Shown here piece after piece: positions 1 through 8,019 of a stretch of 26,448 nt of DNA. The stretch is from a virus. The stretch covers positions 1 through 26,448 of the IMG/VR virus record IMGVR_UViG_3300032298_000905. One strand, 5' to 3'. Each line of letters starts with the position of its first letter. The stretch's first letter is position 1. Both the position numbers and the translations under genes were made by a program. Below the pieces are notes generated by a model. The model was not told where the DNA came from. It made no database searches and was given only the letters and a program-made list of their open reading frames with translations.

Positions 1-186
1 CCTTGAAAATTACTTAATGGACCCTGAATTCCCTGAGTACCTTGAAGTCCCTGAGTACCTTGAGTACCTTGAGTACCTTGAGTGCCTTGAGTACCTTGAA
101 AATTACTTAATGGACCCTGAATTCCCTGAGTACCTTGAAGTCCCTGAGTACCTTGAGTACCTTGAGTACCTTGAGTGCCTTGAGTG
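1..186 (-). repeat. 93-bp tandem duplication in collagen-like region
   Basis: Bases 1-93 are repeated almost perfectly at 94-186. Both copies begin ccttgaaaattacttaatgg and share the same order of following 9-bp Gly-X-Y units. The unit encodes 31 residues, which keeps the frame but is not a multiple of three residues, because it carries the GPLSNFQ interruption. Shorter 9-bp repeats (ccttgagta and variants) lie inside each copy. Confidence 0.9.
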
Positions 187-527
187 CCTTGAGTACCTTG
201 AAGTCCAGGATAAGGAAGATTTGTCCAGGAATTAACTCCATCCCCAAATTTCCATCTACGAGTATCTGATTCAATACCAACTTCACCTGCCAATAAAATT
301 GGATCTTCTAATGTCCATTGGGCAGCAGTTTTTTCCTTTAATTGAATCTGATTTCCATTTTCACCTGCAAAAACAGTAATTCCATTATTAAATATTGCTC
401 TTCCATTAATAGTAATATCACCAAAATTTACATTACCTTGTCCCTCAAAATCATAATAAAGATGTCCATAAATGTAAACATCTTTATTAAAATATGCATC
501 ATTACCAGTTACTGTTATATCTGACAT
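1..527 (-). CDS. Collagen-like tail fibre/structural protein, N-terminal part (runs off left edge)
   Basis: The minus frame opens with ATG at 527 and stays open to base 1, so the C-terminus is missing. The first ~75 residues form a small beta-rich head. Residues ~80-110 (WTLEDPILLAGEVGIESD, then RRWKFGDG and W..LPY) match the module seen in the N-terminal domain of Mtd-like and other phage fibre proteins. From about residue 113 the chain is collagen-like Gly-X-Y, mostly G-T-Q and G-L-Q, broken by GPLSNFQG. The gene is last seen in the baseplate operon, 21 bp after the needle gene, so it is probably late and virion-borne. Whether it is a distal fibre or a whisker-like appendage cannot be told. 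The low complexity comes from the triplets, and a 93-bp tandem duplication lies inside it. Confidence 0.85.
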   Translation of the reverse strand, partial: MSDITVTGNDAYFNKDVYIYGHLYYDFEGQGNVNFGDITINGRAIFNNGITVFAGENGNQIQLKEKTAAQWTLEDPILLAGEVGIESDTRRWKFGDGVNSWTNLPYPGLQGTQGTQGTQGTQGTQGTQGLQGTQGIQGPLSNFQGTQGTQGTQGTQGTQGLQGTQGIQGPLSNFQ

Positions 528-548
528 TTTAGTTTCTAGTAATTTTTA

Positions 549-1109
549 TTAAAATAATTTTAGTGAACCACCACTAAATGTTGACTTAATTATATCTGCT
601 CCAACATACGTACCGGCAAATACAATTTCACCGAATGTAGATCCTTCAGGTGCAAGATTTCCATTGAGTGCATCACATGAAGCTTCCGGAGTTTGAATTA
701 AAACCCTACCACCTTGAGCCTTCAGATTAATATTTTTTCCTGCAACTAGGTCAATATCTTCGTCAGCATCTAGAATTATTTTTCTAGCACGAATTCTAAC
801 TTCTCCATTCTTCTCTGCTGTAATACAAATATCTCCATTTTTTCCAGTGATTTGAATATCCACACCAGTAGATTGACTCTTCTGACCGGCAACAATTTCA
901 ATGGAATGATCATTATAAATTTTATATAATCCACCTTCACTTAATCCAGTAACACATACATCTTTATTATCGGTTACTGCATAAAAATTATATACATCAC
1001 TTCCATTCAATCCCATTTGAGGATTGTTCATGTCAAGTCTAAATTTTGGGCCAAAACTACTTATACTTCTACCTTGCCAGTTTTGTTTATCAAAGGGTCT
1101 TTCTGCCAT
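549..1109 (-). CDS. Baseplate needle-like beta-helix protein (gp5 C-terminal-like)
   Basis: 186 aa. Residues ~65-145 alternate short beta strands with turns (IEIVAG, VDIQITGKNGDICITAEKNG, VRIRARKIILDADEDIDLVAG, INLKAQGGRVLIQTPEA). This is the pattern of the triple-stranded beta-helix that forms the membrane-piercing needle of T4 gp5 and VgrG spikes. The gene follows the OB-fold hub protein by 1 bp, where the needle would sit in a T4-type gp5. I infer that it is the spike or shaft part of the central hub, encoded separately. The residues after 145 are not recognised. A general virion structural role is the fallback. Confidence 0.6.
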   Translation of the reverse strand: MAERPFDKQNWQGRSISSFGPKFRLDMNNPQMGLNGSDVYNFYAVTDNKDVCVTGLSEGGLYKIYNDHSIEIVAGQKSQSTGVDIQITGKNGDICITAEKNGEVRIRARKIILDADEDIDLVAGKNINLKAQGGRVLIQTPEASCDALNGNLAPEGSTFGEIVFAGTYVGADIIKSTFSGGSLKLF

Positions 1110-1110
1110 T

Positions 1111-3069
1111 TTATGTTACACAATCAATAACTTGTTTTACTTCACCTTGGAATGTAGGTCTTACATCTAGAATTGGTTTCAGAATTGCTCCGGATCCAGT
1201 AGTAGATTTAATTTCAATTATAGGAAGATCAGTAATATCAATAGTATTTATTGGTTGTATTTTATTAATGTACCCATTAACTACTTCAATTTTATATTCA
1301 TTTCCTAAATTATCTTTTGCAGTATCTGTTGAACTATAATTTTGACCAGGATCTTGAATGATTACATTAGTTACAACATAAGGTTCAATTGTGGATACGG
1401 GATAATTTTCACCTCCAGAAACGATATAAATTGATTCCAATTCTCCTTTATCATTAATAATTGATCTTGCAATACCTCCATATCCTTGATTACAGTTATC
1501 TACAATTTCTACAAATGGTGGGAAGTCATATCCAGATCCACCATTAATTACTTTAATGCCAATAATGCTACCTGTGAGGGTATTTGAGATTGAAGATATT
1601 GCACCAAATAATGGAATTGCACTGGCACCAGATCCATTACTACCAAAGATATTAATTTTTGGTGGACTACATGAAGTTGGAGGTCCAGTATAGCATCCAT
1701 TAGTATTATTTACATTTTTAGTTGCTGAACTAAAAATATCAAATCCTGCTAATGGATTATTTGTGGTTGCTAATGATTTTGCAATATTTGCAGATTCCAA
1801 TATGGATGCAAATGGAATATCTGGATTATTTTTTGGACCCTTCCCAATAATCCATTGATTAACTTGGGAAGAACTATTTGAAGAACTTTCACCACAATTA
1901 AGTAGACTTGGTAATCCTGCAAGACCTTCTGCAGCAGTACGAAGGAAATTATCCACACTAAAGTTTGTAAAGAATTTTAGAATATTTGAAACACCACTAA
2001 TTGCAGATTGTAATCCTCCAGATACTTTAGAAATAATATCATTTATCATTGCTCCAGTAAATTGAATTCCTGCACAAGAAGTGAAGTTTTCTACATTATC
2101 GACTACAGAATTTAGAATCGGTTTAACTACACTTCCAAGACCATTTAGGATACTATTCAAAACGCATGGAAATGATTCTTGTAAAACTTTAATTGGAATC
2201 ACCATCGCAGTTTGTGCCGCAACTCCAGCAAGATGTGCCGCCACTGGATTCCCCGTCGCAGATAAAACTAGTGCATAGACCTGTTTATATAATAAATCCA
2301 ATCCTTTGTTTAGCATTGGTGCCAATTTTTTATATAAATTGTGCATCATACTACCAACTAATCCACTAGAAATTGCAACTATTTTATCGACAACTCTATT
2401 AATTTCATTGTCAATATTCAATACAACTGCAAGACCATTTTGTATCTTATTAATTAAATTGGTAACTTCGGTTGTAATTTTATCAATAGTTTTTCCAGTT
2501 GAGGAAGATGCTAACTGAACAGTATCTCCAATGGCACTAAAATATGAAATCTCATCAGATCCAATTTGATTTGCTAATGCTTGCGGGACATGTCTTGGAG
2601 ATTTTTGAGTCTCGGCATTTTGCTGAAGTGATTGATCTGGTTTTACTCTCCCATTAGATTTAATTTTACTCGTAAATCCTGTGAATGGTTGAAATGCTCC
2701 AACAAAATCATTCGAAGGAACTTGATCAGTTCTTCCAAATGCAGACATAATTACAGGAATTTGTGCATCATCCCCATCTAAGAAAAATCCGAATACAACA
2801 TCTCCTGGACTTAACTTAACATCAGTAGCATAATTAGCCGCACCTGTTCCTGAAGTTGTTGGGAGTAAACAATGTGCCCAGGGCAAGTCTTTATCTGGAA
2901 GTTCTACAGTACTATAAGGATGGTATCCCATAATACGAACTTTATATCTATTTCCCCATCCTGCTCCATTGATTTGATCACCATGAGCACTCTCTTGCGG
3001 AATTTGTCCAATCCACCAAAGAAATCCATCTCTTCCTATAAAATTACTTTTAAATTGATTATCCTGCAT
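1111..3069 (-). CDS. 5: Baseplate central hub OB-fold protein, gp5-like without lysozyme domain
   Basis: 652 aa. Residues ~8-115 look like the gp5/VgrG OB-fold domain (FIGRDGFLWWIGQIPQ, RYKVRIMGYHP, LPWAHCLLPTTSG, LSPGDVVFGFFLDGDDAQIPVIMSAFG). The middle (~180-400) is helical and rich in I/L/N/S. Residues ~505-650 contain beta repeats of the type V-I-N-G-G-S-G-Y-x-x-P-P (three diverged copies). No GH24 lysozyme motif is visible, unlike T4 gp5; the lysozyme lies in the gene at 4413-6218. The start overlaps the gp27-like stop by 1 bp. The product should sit at the centre of the baseplate above gp27. Gene symbol by homology of the OB domain only. Confidence 0.75.
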   Translation of the reverse strand: MQDNQFKSNFIGRDGFLWWIGQIPQESAHGDQINGAGWGNRYKVRIMGYHPYSTVELPDKDLPWAHCLLPTTSGTGAANYATDVKLSPGDVVFGFFLDGDDAQIPVIMSAFGRTDQVPSNDFVGAFQPFTGFTSKIKSNGRVKPDQSLQQNAETQKSPRHVPQALANQIGSDEISYFSAIGDTVQLASSSTGKTIDKITTEVTNLINKIQNGLAVVLNIDNEINRVVDKIVAISSGLVGSMMHNLYKKLAPMLNKGLDLLYKQVYALVLSATGNPVAAHLAGVAAQTAMVIPIKVLQESFPCVLNSILNGLGSVVKPILNSVVDNVENFTSCAGIQFTGAMINDIISKVSGGLQSAISGVSNILKFFTNFSVDNFLRTAAEGLAGLPSLLNCGESSSNSSSQVNQWIIGKGPKNNPDIPFASILESANIAKSLATTNNPLAGFDIFSSATKNVNNTNGCYTGPPTSCSPPKINIFGSNGSGASAIPLFGAISSISNTLTGSIIGIKVINGGSGYDFPPFVEIVDNCNQGYGGIARSIINDKGELESIYIVSGGENYPVSTIEPYVVTNVIIQDPGQNYSSTDTAKDNLGNEYKIEVVNGYINKIQPINTIDITDLPIIEIKSTTGSGAILKPILDVRPTFQGEVKQVIDCVT

Positions 3070-4412
3070 TAGGTATTAGTTCCATATTTTCCGAAAGTAT
3101 CTCTAATTAATTTCATTGAAGTATAAGATGCAGTTGTATCAAAATGATGACATATTTCCTTTATCATATATAGTCCACTTTGATCATCATCAAATTCTTC
3201 CTTATCCCCCCTAGAAATTTTTGGAAAATTGCAAGTAATAATATCACCAGCATGTAGATTAGTATTTGATGGAACTACCATACTCAATGTTTGTGTGAAC
3301 AAAATATTATATCTCATGATTGCCTGAGATTGATATTTAATTGGATCAGAATTTGTACTATCAAATGAAACATCTCTATCCATTGTTCCAATATCCAATA
3401 CCTGAGTTATAATTCTAGATGGAATATGGCCCAGATCTACGTTAGAACTATTTGAAATCTTTGGAAGTACAAGTTCCTGTCCAAGATTTTTGACTCCGGA
3501 TACATAATCATCAATTGTAAATAAACCCTTTTCTGGATCTGTAAATCTAAAATCTAGTGGATTATAGAACATACGGTAACTGGCATATGTACCTAGTCTA
3601 AGTTTTTCAAGTAGATTTTGATTTTTTTCAGTTTTATAATTTAATATCACAAAATCATTATCTCTTTCAGTTCCCGATTTGTTAATGTCAGTATAGATGT
3701 ATGTTGCCTTCGATGGTTGAGAAATCAATTCATCAATAGATCTGAACTGAAATCCTTCCTTTGTTTGATAAAATACAAATCCTGCGGTGGCATCTGCAGA
3801 ACTACTCTCAGGAACACCCTTGGATGCCAACCAAACTAAAAGTGTAAAAGGTTTTCTCAAATTTCCGATAAAACCATATCTGTTTTGAGTCTTATCCATC
3901 TTTCCAATTTTATCAGTCTTCAAATAGTTCTTCAAAATATCTTCAACTGAATTACTGATGGTAGAACTAGTTGGATATTTTCTTCCAACCCTTGAAGTTT
4001 CATTGGTAATTGCTTCTCTGGATACCAAGTGTAATAGAAAAGTTTCTCTTTGAGATTCTGATATTACATTAGTAATACTAGAAACATACAAGTAATCCTT
4101 TTCGTTTGTGGAAAAATCTAGTCCTGGATTTTTATCAGAATTTCCCGCAATTTTTAATGACAATCTTTCTCCACCACGAAGAGGAAGACCATTATAAATT
4201 GATTGCTTTGGTCCATCAGGTTCCCCTTCACTATCAGGTGCCTGAATAGAATCCCCCGTATTTCCGACTAAGATTTTTGCCGTGATAGTTGGAGAGAAGA
4301 TATCCTCATAATAATCTATGGATACCGTTCCCAGTTGAATATCAATGGTTCTTTTTTGATCGTTAGATTCGAGTGTCAATTTTTCGTAAATTGACTTATT
4401 AATTGCCGCCAT
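3069..4412 (-). CDS. Baseplate hub protein, gp27-like
   Basis: 447 aa. The N-terminal segment (GTVSIDYYEDIFSPTITAKILV) and the later late-control-D-like segment (SNTNLHAGDIITCNFPKISRG, then GLYMIKEICHHFD) fit the gp27/phage D hub fold, which forms the trimeric ring binding the gp5 OB domain. It is placed directly upstream of the gp5-like gene (1-bp overlap) and directly after the lysozyme/M23 gene. Overall similarity to T4 gp27 is weak by eye, so the call rests on motif style, length (T4 gp27 is 391 aa) and position. It is often annotated in cyanophages only as a structural protein. Confidence 0.65.
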   Translation of the reverse strand: MAAINKSIYEKLTLESNDQKRTIDIQLGTVSIDYYEDIFSPTITAKILVGNTGDSIQAPDSEGEPDGPKQSIYNGLPLRGGERLSLKIAGNSDKNPGLDFSTNEKDYLYVSSITNVISESQRETFLLHLVSREAITNETSRVGRKYPTSSTISNSVEDILKNYLKTDKIGKMDKTQNRYGFIGNLRKPFTLLVWLASKGVPESSSADATAGFVFYQTKEGFQFRSIDELISQPSKATYIYTDINKSGTERDNDFVILNYKTEKNQNLLEKLRLGTYASYRMFYNPLDFRFTDPEKGLFTIDDYVSGVKNLGQELVLPKISNSSNVDLGHIPSRIITQVLDIGTMDRDVSFDSTNSDPIKYQSQAIMRYNILFTQTLSMVVPSNTNLHAGDIITCNFPKISRGDKEEFDDDQSGLYMIKEICHHFDTTASYTSMKLIRDTFGKYGTNT

Positions 4413-6218
4413 TTAAGTATATGCCAAATCTAGGAGCATTTGCATCTTTATTAAACTATTTAACCCATCTTCCGGAACGGATTGTGGAGATGCTTGTCCG
4501 CCACCTGCAGATCTTGGTGAAGAAGATATCATTGGTTGGCGATCATCAATATAGATGATTTGTTGACCTCTTCTTTCCTGAGTAATTTGAGGCACATTTT
4601 GTCCTGGTGATATTGGAGGTGAGACTTGTGCTATTTGTGATTTTTGATTTTTAAGAAACGATATTGGGTCAAGACTATTCTCAAATCCACCTTCTATTTT
4701 TTTTCTAATTTCATAGTGAATAACTCCAGTATTGCTTTCTCCCACTGCAACTAAATCTCCAGGTTTAATTGTTTGACCCGGTTTAACCACTATTTTTGCA
4801 GCTTCAGCAATTCTTTCATATACCCCAAGTTCCTTATTGTATATGTCTGTTGCCCATCCATCTGCACCAAATCTAAAAGGACTTCCAACAACAACTCCCC
4901 CAATTCTACTATAAAATTTAGCATTTGGTCCACTAATATCAAAATCGACACCAGCATGTTTTCTGGAACCTCCATCTCTTGAAGCACCATAATTTTGACC
5001 TGGGATAGTATTTGTTCTAGGTAATGATGGCAAAGAACCTTGGGATATATTGGATGCCTGTGCTAATTGAGGTGATATTTGATTTCCTTTAGGTAAATTT
5101 ACTCTAGAACTAATTCCGGTTCTGATAACTTGTGCTTCATCTTTTCTCCTCCAAGCATTAACTCCACCATTATCTCCAGATAATCCTACAATTCCTTCAG
5201 CTATTTTTTCAGAATTTCCACTTTTAACCGCAGATAAAATTCTAGTAGGTATTGATCCATAATTATATACTATTGAAGTTAATGCAACTCTAGTATTCTC
5301 TGGTAATTTATTCCAGTTATCCAATCCAATTTGCTTTATTGCTCGTTGTCTGTGATCATCAATCGCATCCCTTTTCATTTGGATTGATTGCTCAGCAGTA
5401 ATTGTGTCTCCTTCTCTCACAGGTCTACCATTAATCGTGGTATTCCCTTCACCGATAGTCCATTTTCCTCCACTATCTTTATATGCTTTCAATCTAGATC
5501 CTTCATATGAACCTAAAAGTTTTTCAACTTTTTCTTGCTCAGATCCAGTAATAACCCCCCCTTTAGTATAATCAGTACCTGTTGGAGGAACTGGTTCCTC
5601 TCCTGCACCTTCCCCCAAAGGAGTTGTGAGTAATTTAAATCCCTCTTCAAATTGATTATTAAAGTCATCAAAAGTTGATTCCAAACCTTTCATTGCAGTT
5701 TGAACTTTTTTCTGACTATCTAAGAAATCTAAGTGTGTTACATTATACAATACTCCATTAAAAATATTTCCAAAATCTCCAAATACTTTTCCTACATTAG
5801 AAATAAATCCCTGCAATAATGAAAATAGAGATTGAACTCTTTTAATTAAATCCTTCACCATTGTCAAGATAGTTGGCAAATTATAAAGTAACCAACCAAC
5901 CAACATAGTAGTAATAAAATCAAGAATTCTTCCTAAGAATCCTTTGGCACTTTCGGTTGCAACTGTTCCTGCCCTTTTAAATACTCCACTAATTCCAGTA
6001 GCTTCTAATATATCTTCTTGATCCCTTCTTCCAATATTTTCAGTTCTTCTATTTTGTAAAACTTTTCTGCCAGCAATTGCCTGCCTTTTAAATATGGTTC
6101 GATTTAAAATAGCAGTTTTAATACTACTAACAGATTGCTTAGCACGATTTAATCCCAATTTTAGAGATCGAATACTTCCAGAAACATTTTGTATATTGAT
6201 AGGTGATGATATTGCCAT
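4413..6218 (-). CDS. Tail protein with membrane/tape-like N-terminus, GH24-type lysozyme and M23 peptidase domains
   Basis: 601 aa. Residues 1-60 are basic. Residues ~97-122 are hydrophobic (GRILDFITTMLVGWLLYNLP). Residues ~226-370 are a T4-lysozyme-like domain: YEGSRLKAYKDSGGKWTIG gives Glu239, Asp248 and Thr254, the equivalents of T4 lysozyme E11, D20 and T26. Residues ~405-525 look like a LytM/M23 peptidase with His421-x3-Asp425 and His501 as metal ligands. The first His of the usual HxH is Val499, so peptidase activity is doubtful. The rest is Pro/Gln/Ser-rich linker. It is the only visible murein hydrolase in this tail operon and so the likely cell-wall entry enzyme. It overlaps its upstream neighbour by 1 bp and may share an N-terminal module with it. 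Confidence 0.8.
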   Translation of the reverse strand: MAISSPINIQNVSGSIRSLKLGLNRAKQSVSSIKTAILNRTIFKRQAIAGRKVLQNRRTENIGRRDQEDILEATGISGVFKRAGTVATESAKGFLGRILDFITTMLVGWLLYNLPTILTMVKDLIKRVQSLFSLLQGFISNVGKVFGDFGNIFNGVLYNVTHLDFLDSQKKVQTAMKGLESTFDDFNNQFEEGFKLLTTPLGEGAGEEPVPPTGTDYTKGGVITGSEQEKVEKLLGSYEGSRLKAYKDSGGKWTIGEGNTTINGRPVREGDTITAEQSIQMKRDAIDDHRQRAIKQIGLDNWNKLPENTRVALTSIVYNYGSIPTRILSAVKSGNSEKIAEGIVGLSGDNGGVNAWRRKDEAQVIRTGISSRVNLPKGNQISPQLAQASNISQGSLPSLPRTNTIPGQNYGASRDGGSRKHAGVDFDISGPNAKFYSRIGGVVVGSPFRFGADGWATDIYNKELGVYERIAEAAKIVVKPGQTIKPGDLVAVGESNTGVIHYEIRKKIEGGFENSLDPISFLKNQKSQIAQVSPPISPGQNVPQITQERRGQQIIYIDDRQPMISSSPRSAGGGQASPQSVPEDGLNSLIKMQMLLDLAYT

Positions 6219-7834
6219 TACATTATTACGTTATAACTAACTTGAGAATATAATGCATAAAAATTATCAGGATTTGATGAAGAGAACAATGGAACATCAG
6301 TCGCTGATCCGGAACTTGAAGGTTGTGATTGTGGTTGAGAATTTGATCCACCCGAACTAGCATATACGATGTTTGGTTTTGCCTCAGGTTCTGGTTGAAT
6401 ATTAGTGGGTATGGTTGGAACTTTTTGAACTTGTGCCTGGGCAATTTGTGGAATACTTGGTTGAGAAGAAGTTTTAGCATTTATGGGCATTTCATTATTA
6501 TATGTGGAAGGGGAAGTTTGTTCCGATGCAGTTTCAATAGATGGTGAAGGTGATCCTAATGGTTTTGGTTTTGGTGGCACCATTTTATCTGTTGGCATTG
6601 ATTTTGCATTATCACTATTCTTATATGTAACCTCTGAACCAATGGCAGCAGCGGTTGTTGCCATTGACAACCAAGCCAGAGGTGGAATAAGACTAGTTGC
6701 TGAAGCAGTCCCATATAGTGACGCTCCCAACATATTTCCCTCCTTTGCGGATTCAATAGCACTCCACAAATTAAGTAAACTTCCAGCAACTGGCATAGCC
6801 CCTCCCACAATTCTAGAAGCAGCTTTTCCTGCCACAGCCTGTCCAGCCTTTCCAGATCCCCCTCCAAAAAGTTTAGACAACCAATTTCCACCTTTACTTC
6901 CTGCCTTCGCAATATCATCAGCAGTTCCCGCTCCCATAGTGACTGCTGCAGCCCCTCTTGCCCCTGCTCCAGCAGCTGCTACTGTTGCAGGTTTTGCTCC
7001 AATTCCAAGCGCCTTTTTACCTAGATTTAATAAACCTCCAAAGAGTCTTCCAATCGTATTACCTATTATAAACTTTCCCAATTTAAAAGTAAGTTTGGTA
7101 ATAAGACCAACAACTCTGAATATACCAACACTTAATACCCCTAATATTCCACCAACAACTAGCAGACTCTTAATTACATTATTTTTAATATCTTCTAATT
7201 TTTTCTTATTTCCGGTGGAAAGTGCTTTGAGAACATCCAATCCTTGTATGGTTAACCAACCACCAAGCAATTGTGAAATAAAACTCATTAAAGTTCCGAA
7301 GGCAGATTGAACTTTATTACCAATCTGCTTAATTGGCCACATCAATGCTTCTCGGATTTTAGATTCTAACTGTTTCTCCTTCCCTTGCCTTATTCCCGCT
7401 TCCGCTAATTTCTTTTCTTGTTCTTGTGCTAGTCTTTCTTTCTGCTGTTCTACTGCACCTTCATTGACAATTAAGTTTGCAATTTGTTGAAGATTATTTC
7501 CAAGATCAACAACACTTACCTGTACGACATTAATCTGCTGTTGTAAATTATTAATTTTTGCTAGATTAGACAAAACAGCATTATTTTGTTTTGTCAGATT
7601 ATTAATTTGAATTTGAAAAGAGGTGATAGTATTAGTATTAGTTCTTACAATTGCTAATGTTTGTGGATCTGGCCCCCTATTTGCAGGAACCAGTGCTCCA
7701 CCACGACCTCCACCAAAAACACTAGCAGAAGATATTTGACTTCTTCTGAATAACTCCTTTCTTTTTTCCGCAGACAAAGGAGACCCTGATACTGGGTCTA
7801 TACCACTTTGAGCAATTTCTGCGAGATTAACCAT
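6218..7834 (-). CDS. Tape-measure-like tail protein (coiled coil plus hydrophobic core)
   Basis: 538 aa, no recognised family. Residues ~65-160 are a Gln/Asn-rich coiled coil (NNLTKQNNAVLSNLAKINNL, then EQQKERLAQEQEKKLAEAG). Residues ~165-270 are helical and hydrophobic with putative membrane segments (LLVVGGILGVLSVGIFRVVG). An Ala/Gly-rich stretch (~280-345) and a Pro/Ser/Gln-rich tail follow. It is placed immediately after gp26/gp51, where tail chaperone genes precede the tape measure in many phages. T4 gp29 (590 aa) has similar length. The tape-measure role is inference; an internal tail or hub protein is the alternative. Its start overlaps the gp51 stop (TAATG). Confidence 0.55.
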   Translation of the reverse strand: MVNLAEIAQSGIDPVSGSPLSAEKRKELFRRSQISSASVFGGGRGGALVPANRGPDPQTLAIVRTNTNTITSFQIQINNLTKQNNAVLSNLAKINNLQQQINVVQVSVVDLGNNLQQIANLIVNEGAVEQQKERLAQEQEKKLAEAGIRQGKEKQLESKIREALMWPIKQIGNKVQSAFGTLMSFISQLLGGWLTIQGLDVLKALSTGNKKKLEDIKNNVIKSLLVVGGILGVLSVGIFRVVGLITKLTFKLGKFIIGNTIGRLFGGLLNLGKKALGIGAKPATVAAAGAGARGAAAVTMGAGTADDIAKAGSKGGNWLSKLFGGGSGKAGQAVAGKAASRIVGGAMPVAGSLLNLWSAIESAKEGNMLGASLYGTASATSLIPPLAWLSMATTAAAIGSEVTYKNSDNAKSMPTDKMVPPKPKPLGSPSPSIETASEQTSPSTYNNEMPINAKTSSQPSIPQIAQAQVQKVPTIPTNIQPEPEAKPNIVYASSGGSNSQPQSQPSSSGSATDVPLFSSSNPDNFYALYSQVSYNVIM

Positions 7835-8019
7835 TAGGATTGTTGATTCTTAAGATTTTCTTCTTCGATATACTGTTGCAATAGAGTGATATAAATTTCC
7901 CTCTCCCACGGCATTAATTCTCCTAACTCTGTCAAACTATATTTATGATGTTGAATTAGAGCAAATGTTGTTTTATAATATGATGCTAGGTCAGTATGAG
8001 AAAGGGCTACACGAAAAAA
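7834..8019 (-). CDS. 51: gp51-like baseplate hub assembly protein, in -1 frame of gp26, no normal start codon
   Basis: The frame reads ...RVALSHTDLASYYKTTFALI, continues through HHKYSLTELGELMPWEREIY and ends EEENLKNQQS at TAA (7836-7834). It resembles the short gp51 homologues of cyanophages, baseplate hub assembly factors. No ATG, GTG or TTG precedes the conserved part; an in-frame TGA lies just upstream at 8043-8041 (approximate), and the first TTG and ATG fall well inside the conserved core. The frame is -1 to gp26, and a T TTT TTC heptamer at 8019-8013 lies two codons before the gp26 stop. I infer production as a gp26-gp51 fusion (about 297 aa) by -1 frameshifting. A non-standard start, such as ATC, is the other possibility. 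Confidence 0.6.
   Translation of the reverse strand, partial: FFRVALSHTDLASYYKTTFALIQHHKYSLTELGELMPWEREIYITLLQQYIEEENLKNQQS

Noticed and set aside
1-200. Short direct repeats that could suggest a CRISPR array
   Set aside because: Repeats are 9 bp, contiguous and in frame with collagen-like coding; there are no unique spacers of regular length.
17-235. Plus-strand frame reading EYLEYLECLEYLE repeats
   Set aside because: It is the complement of the Gly-X-Y repeats of the minus-strand fibre; the minus frame has a proper head domain and start.
1046-1339. Plus-strand frame across the needle/hub junction
   Set aside because: It is antisense to two overlapping-style structural genes and has no family features.
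6483-7310. Long plus-strand open frame (275 codons) opposite the tape-measure-like gene
   Set aside because: It is antisense to a well-supported minus-strand gene with overlapping neighbours. Its Pro/Ala-rich content mirrors the Gly/Ala-rich minus codons, and no promoter or ribosome site was seen.
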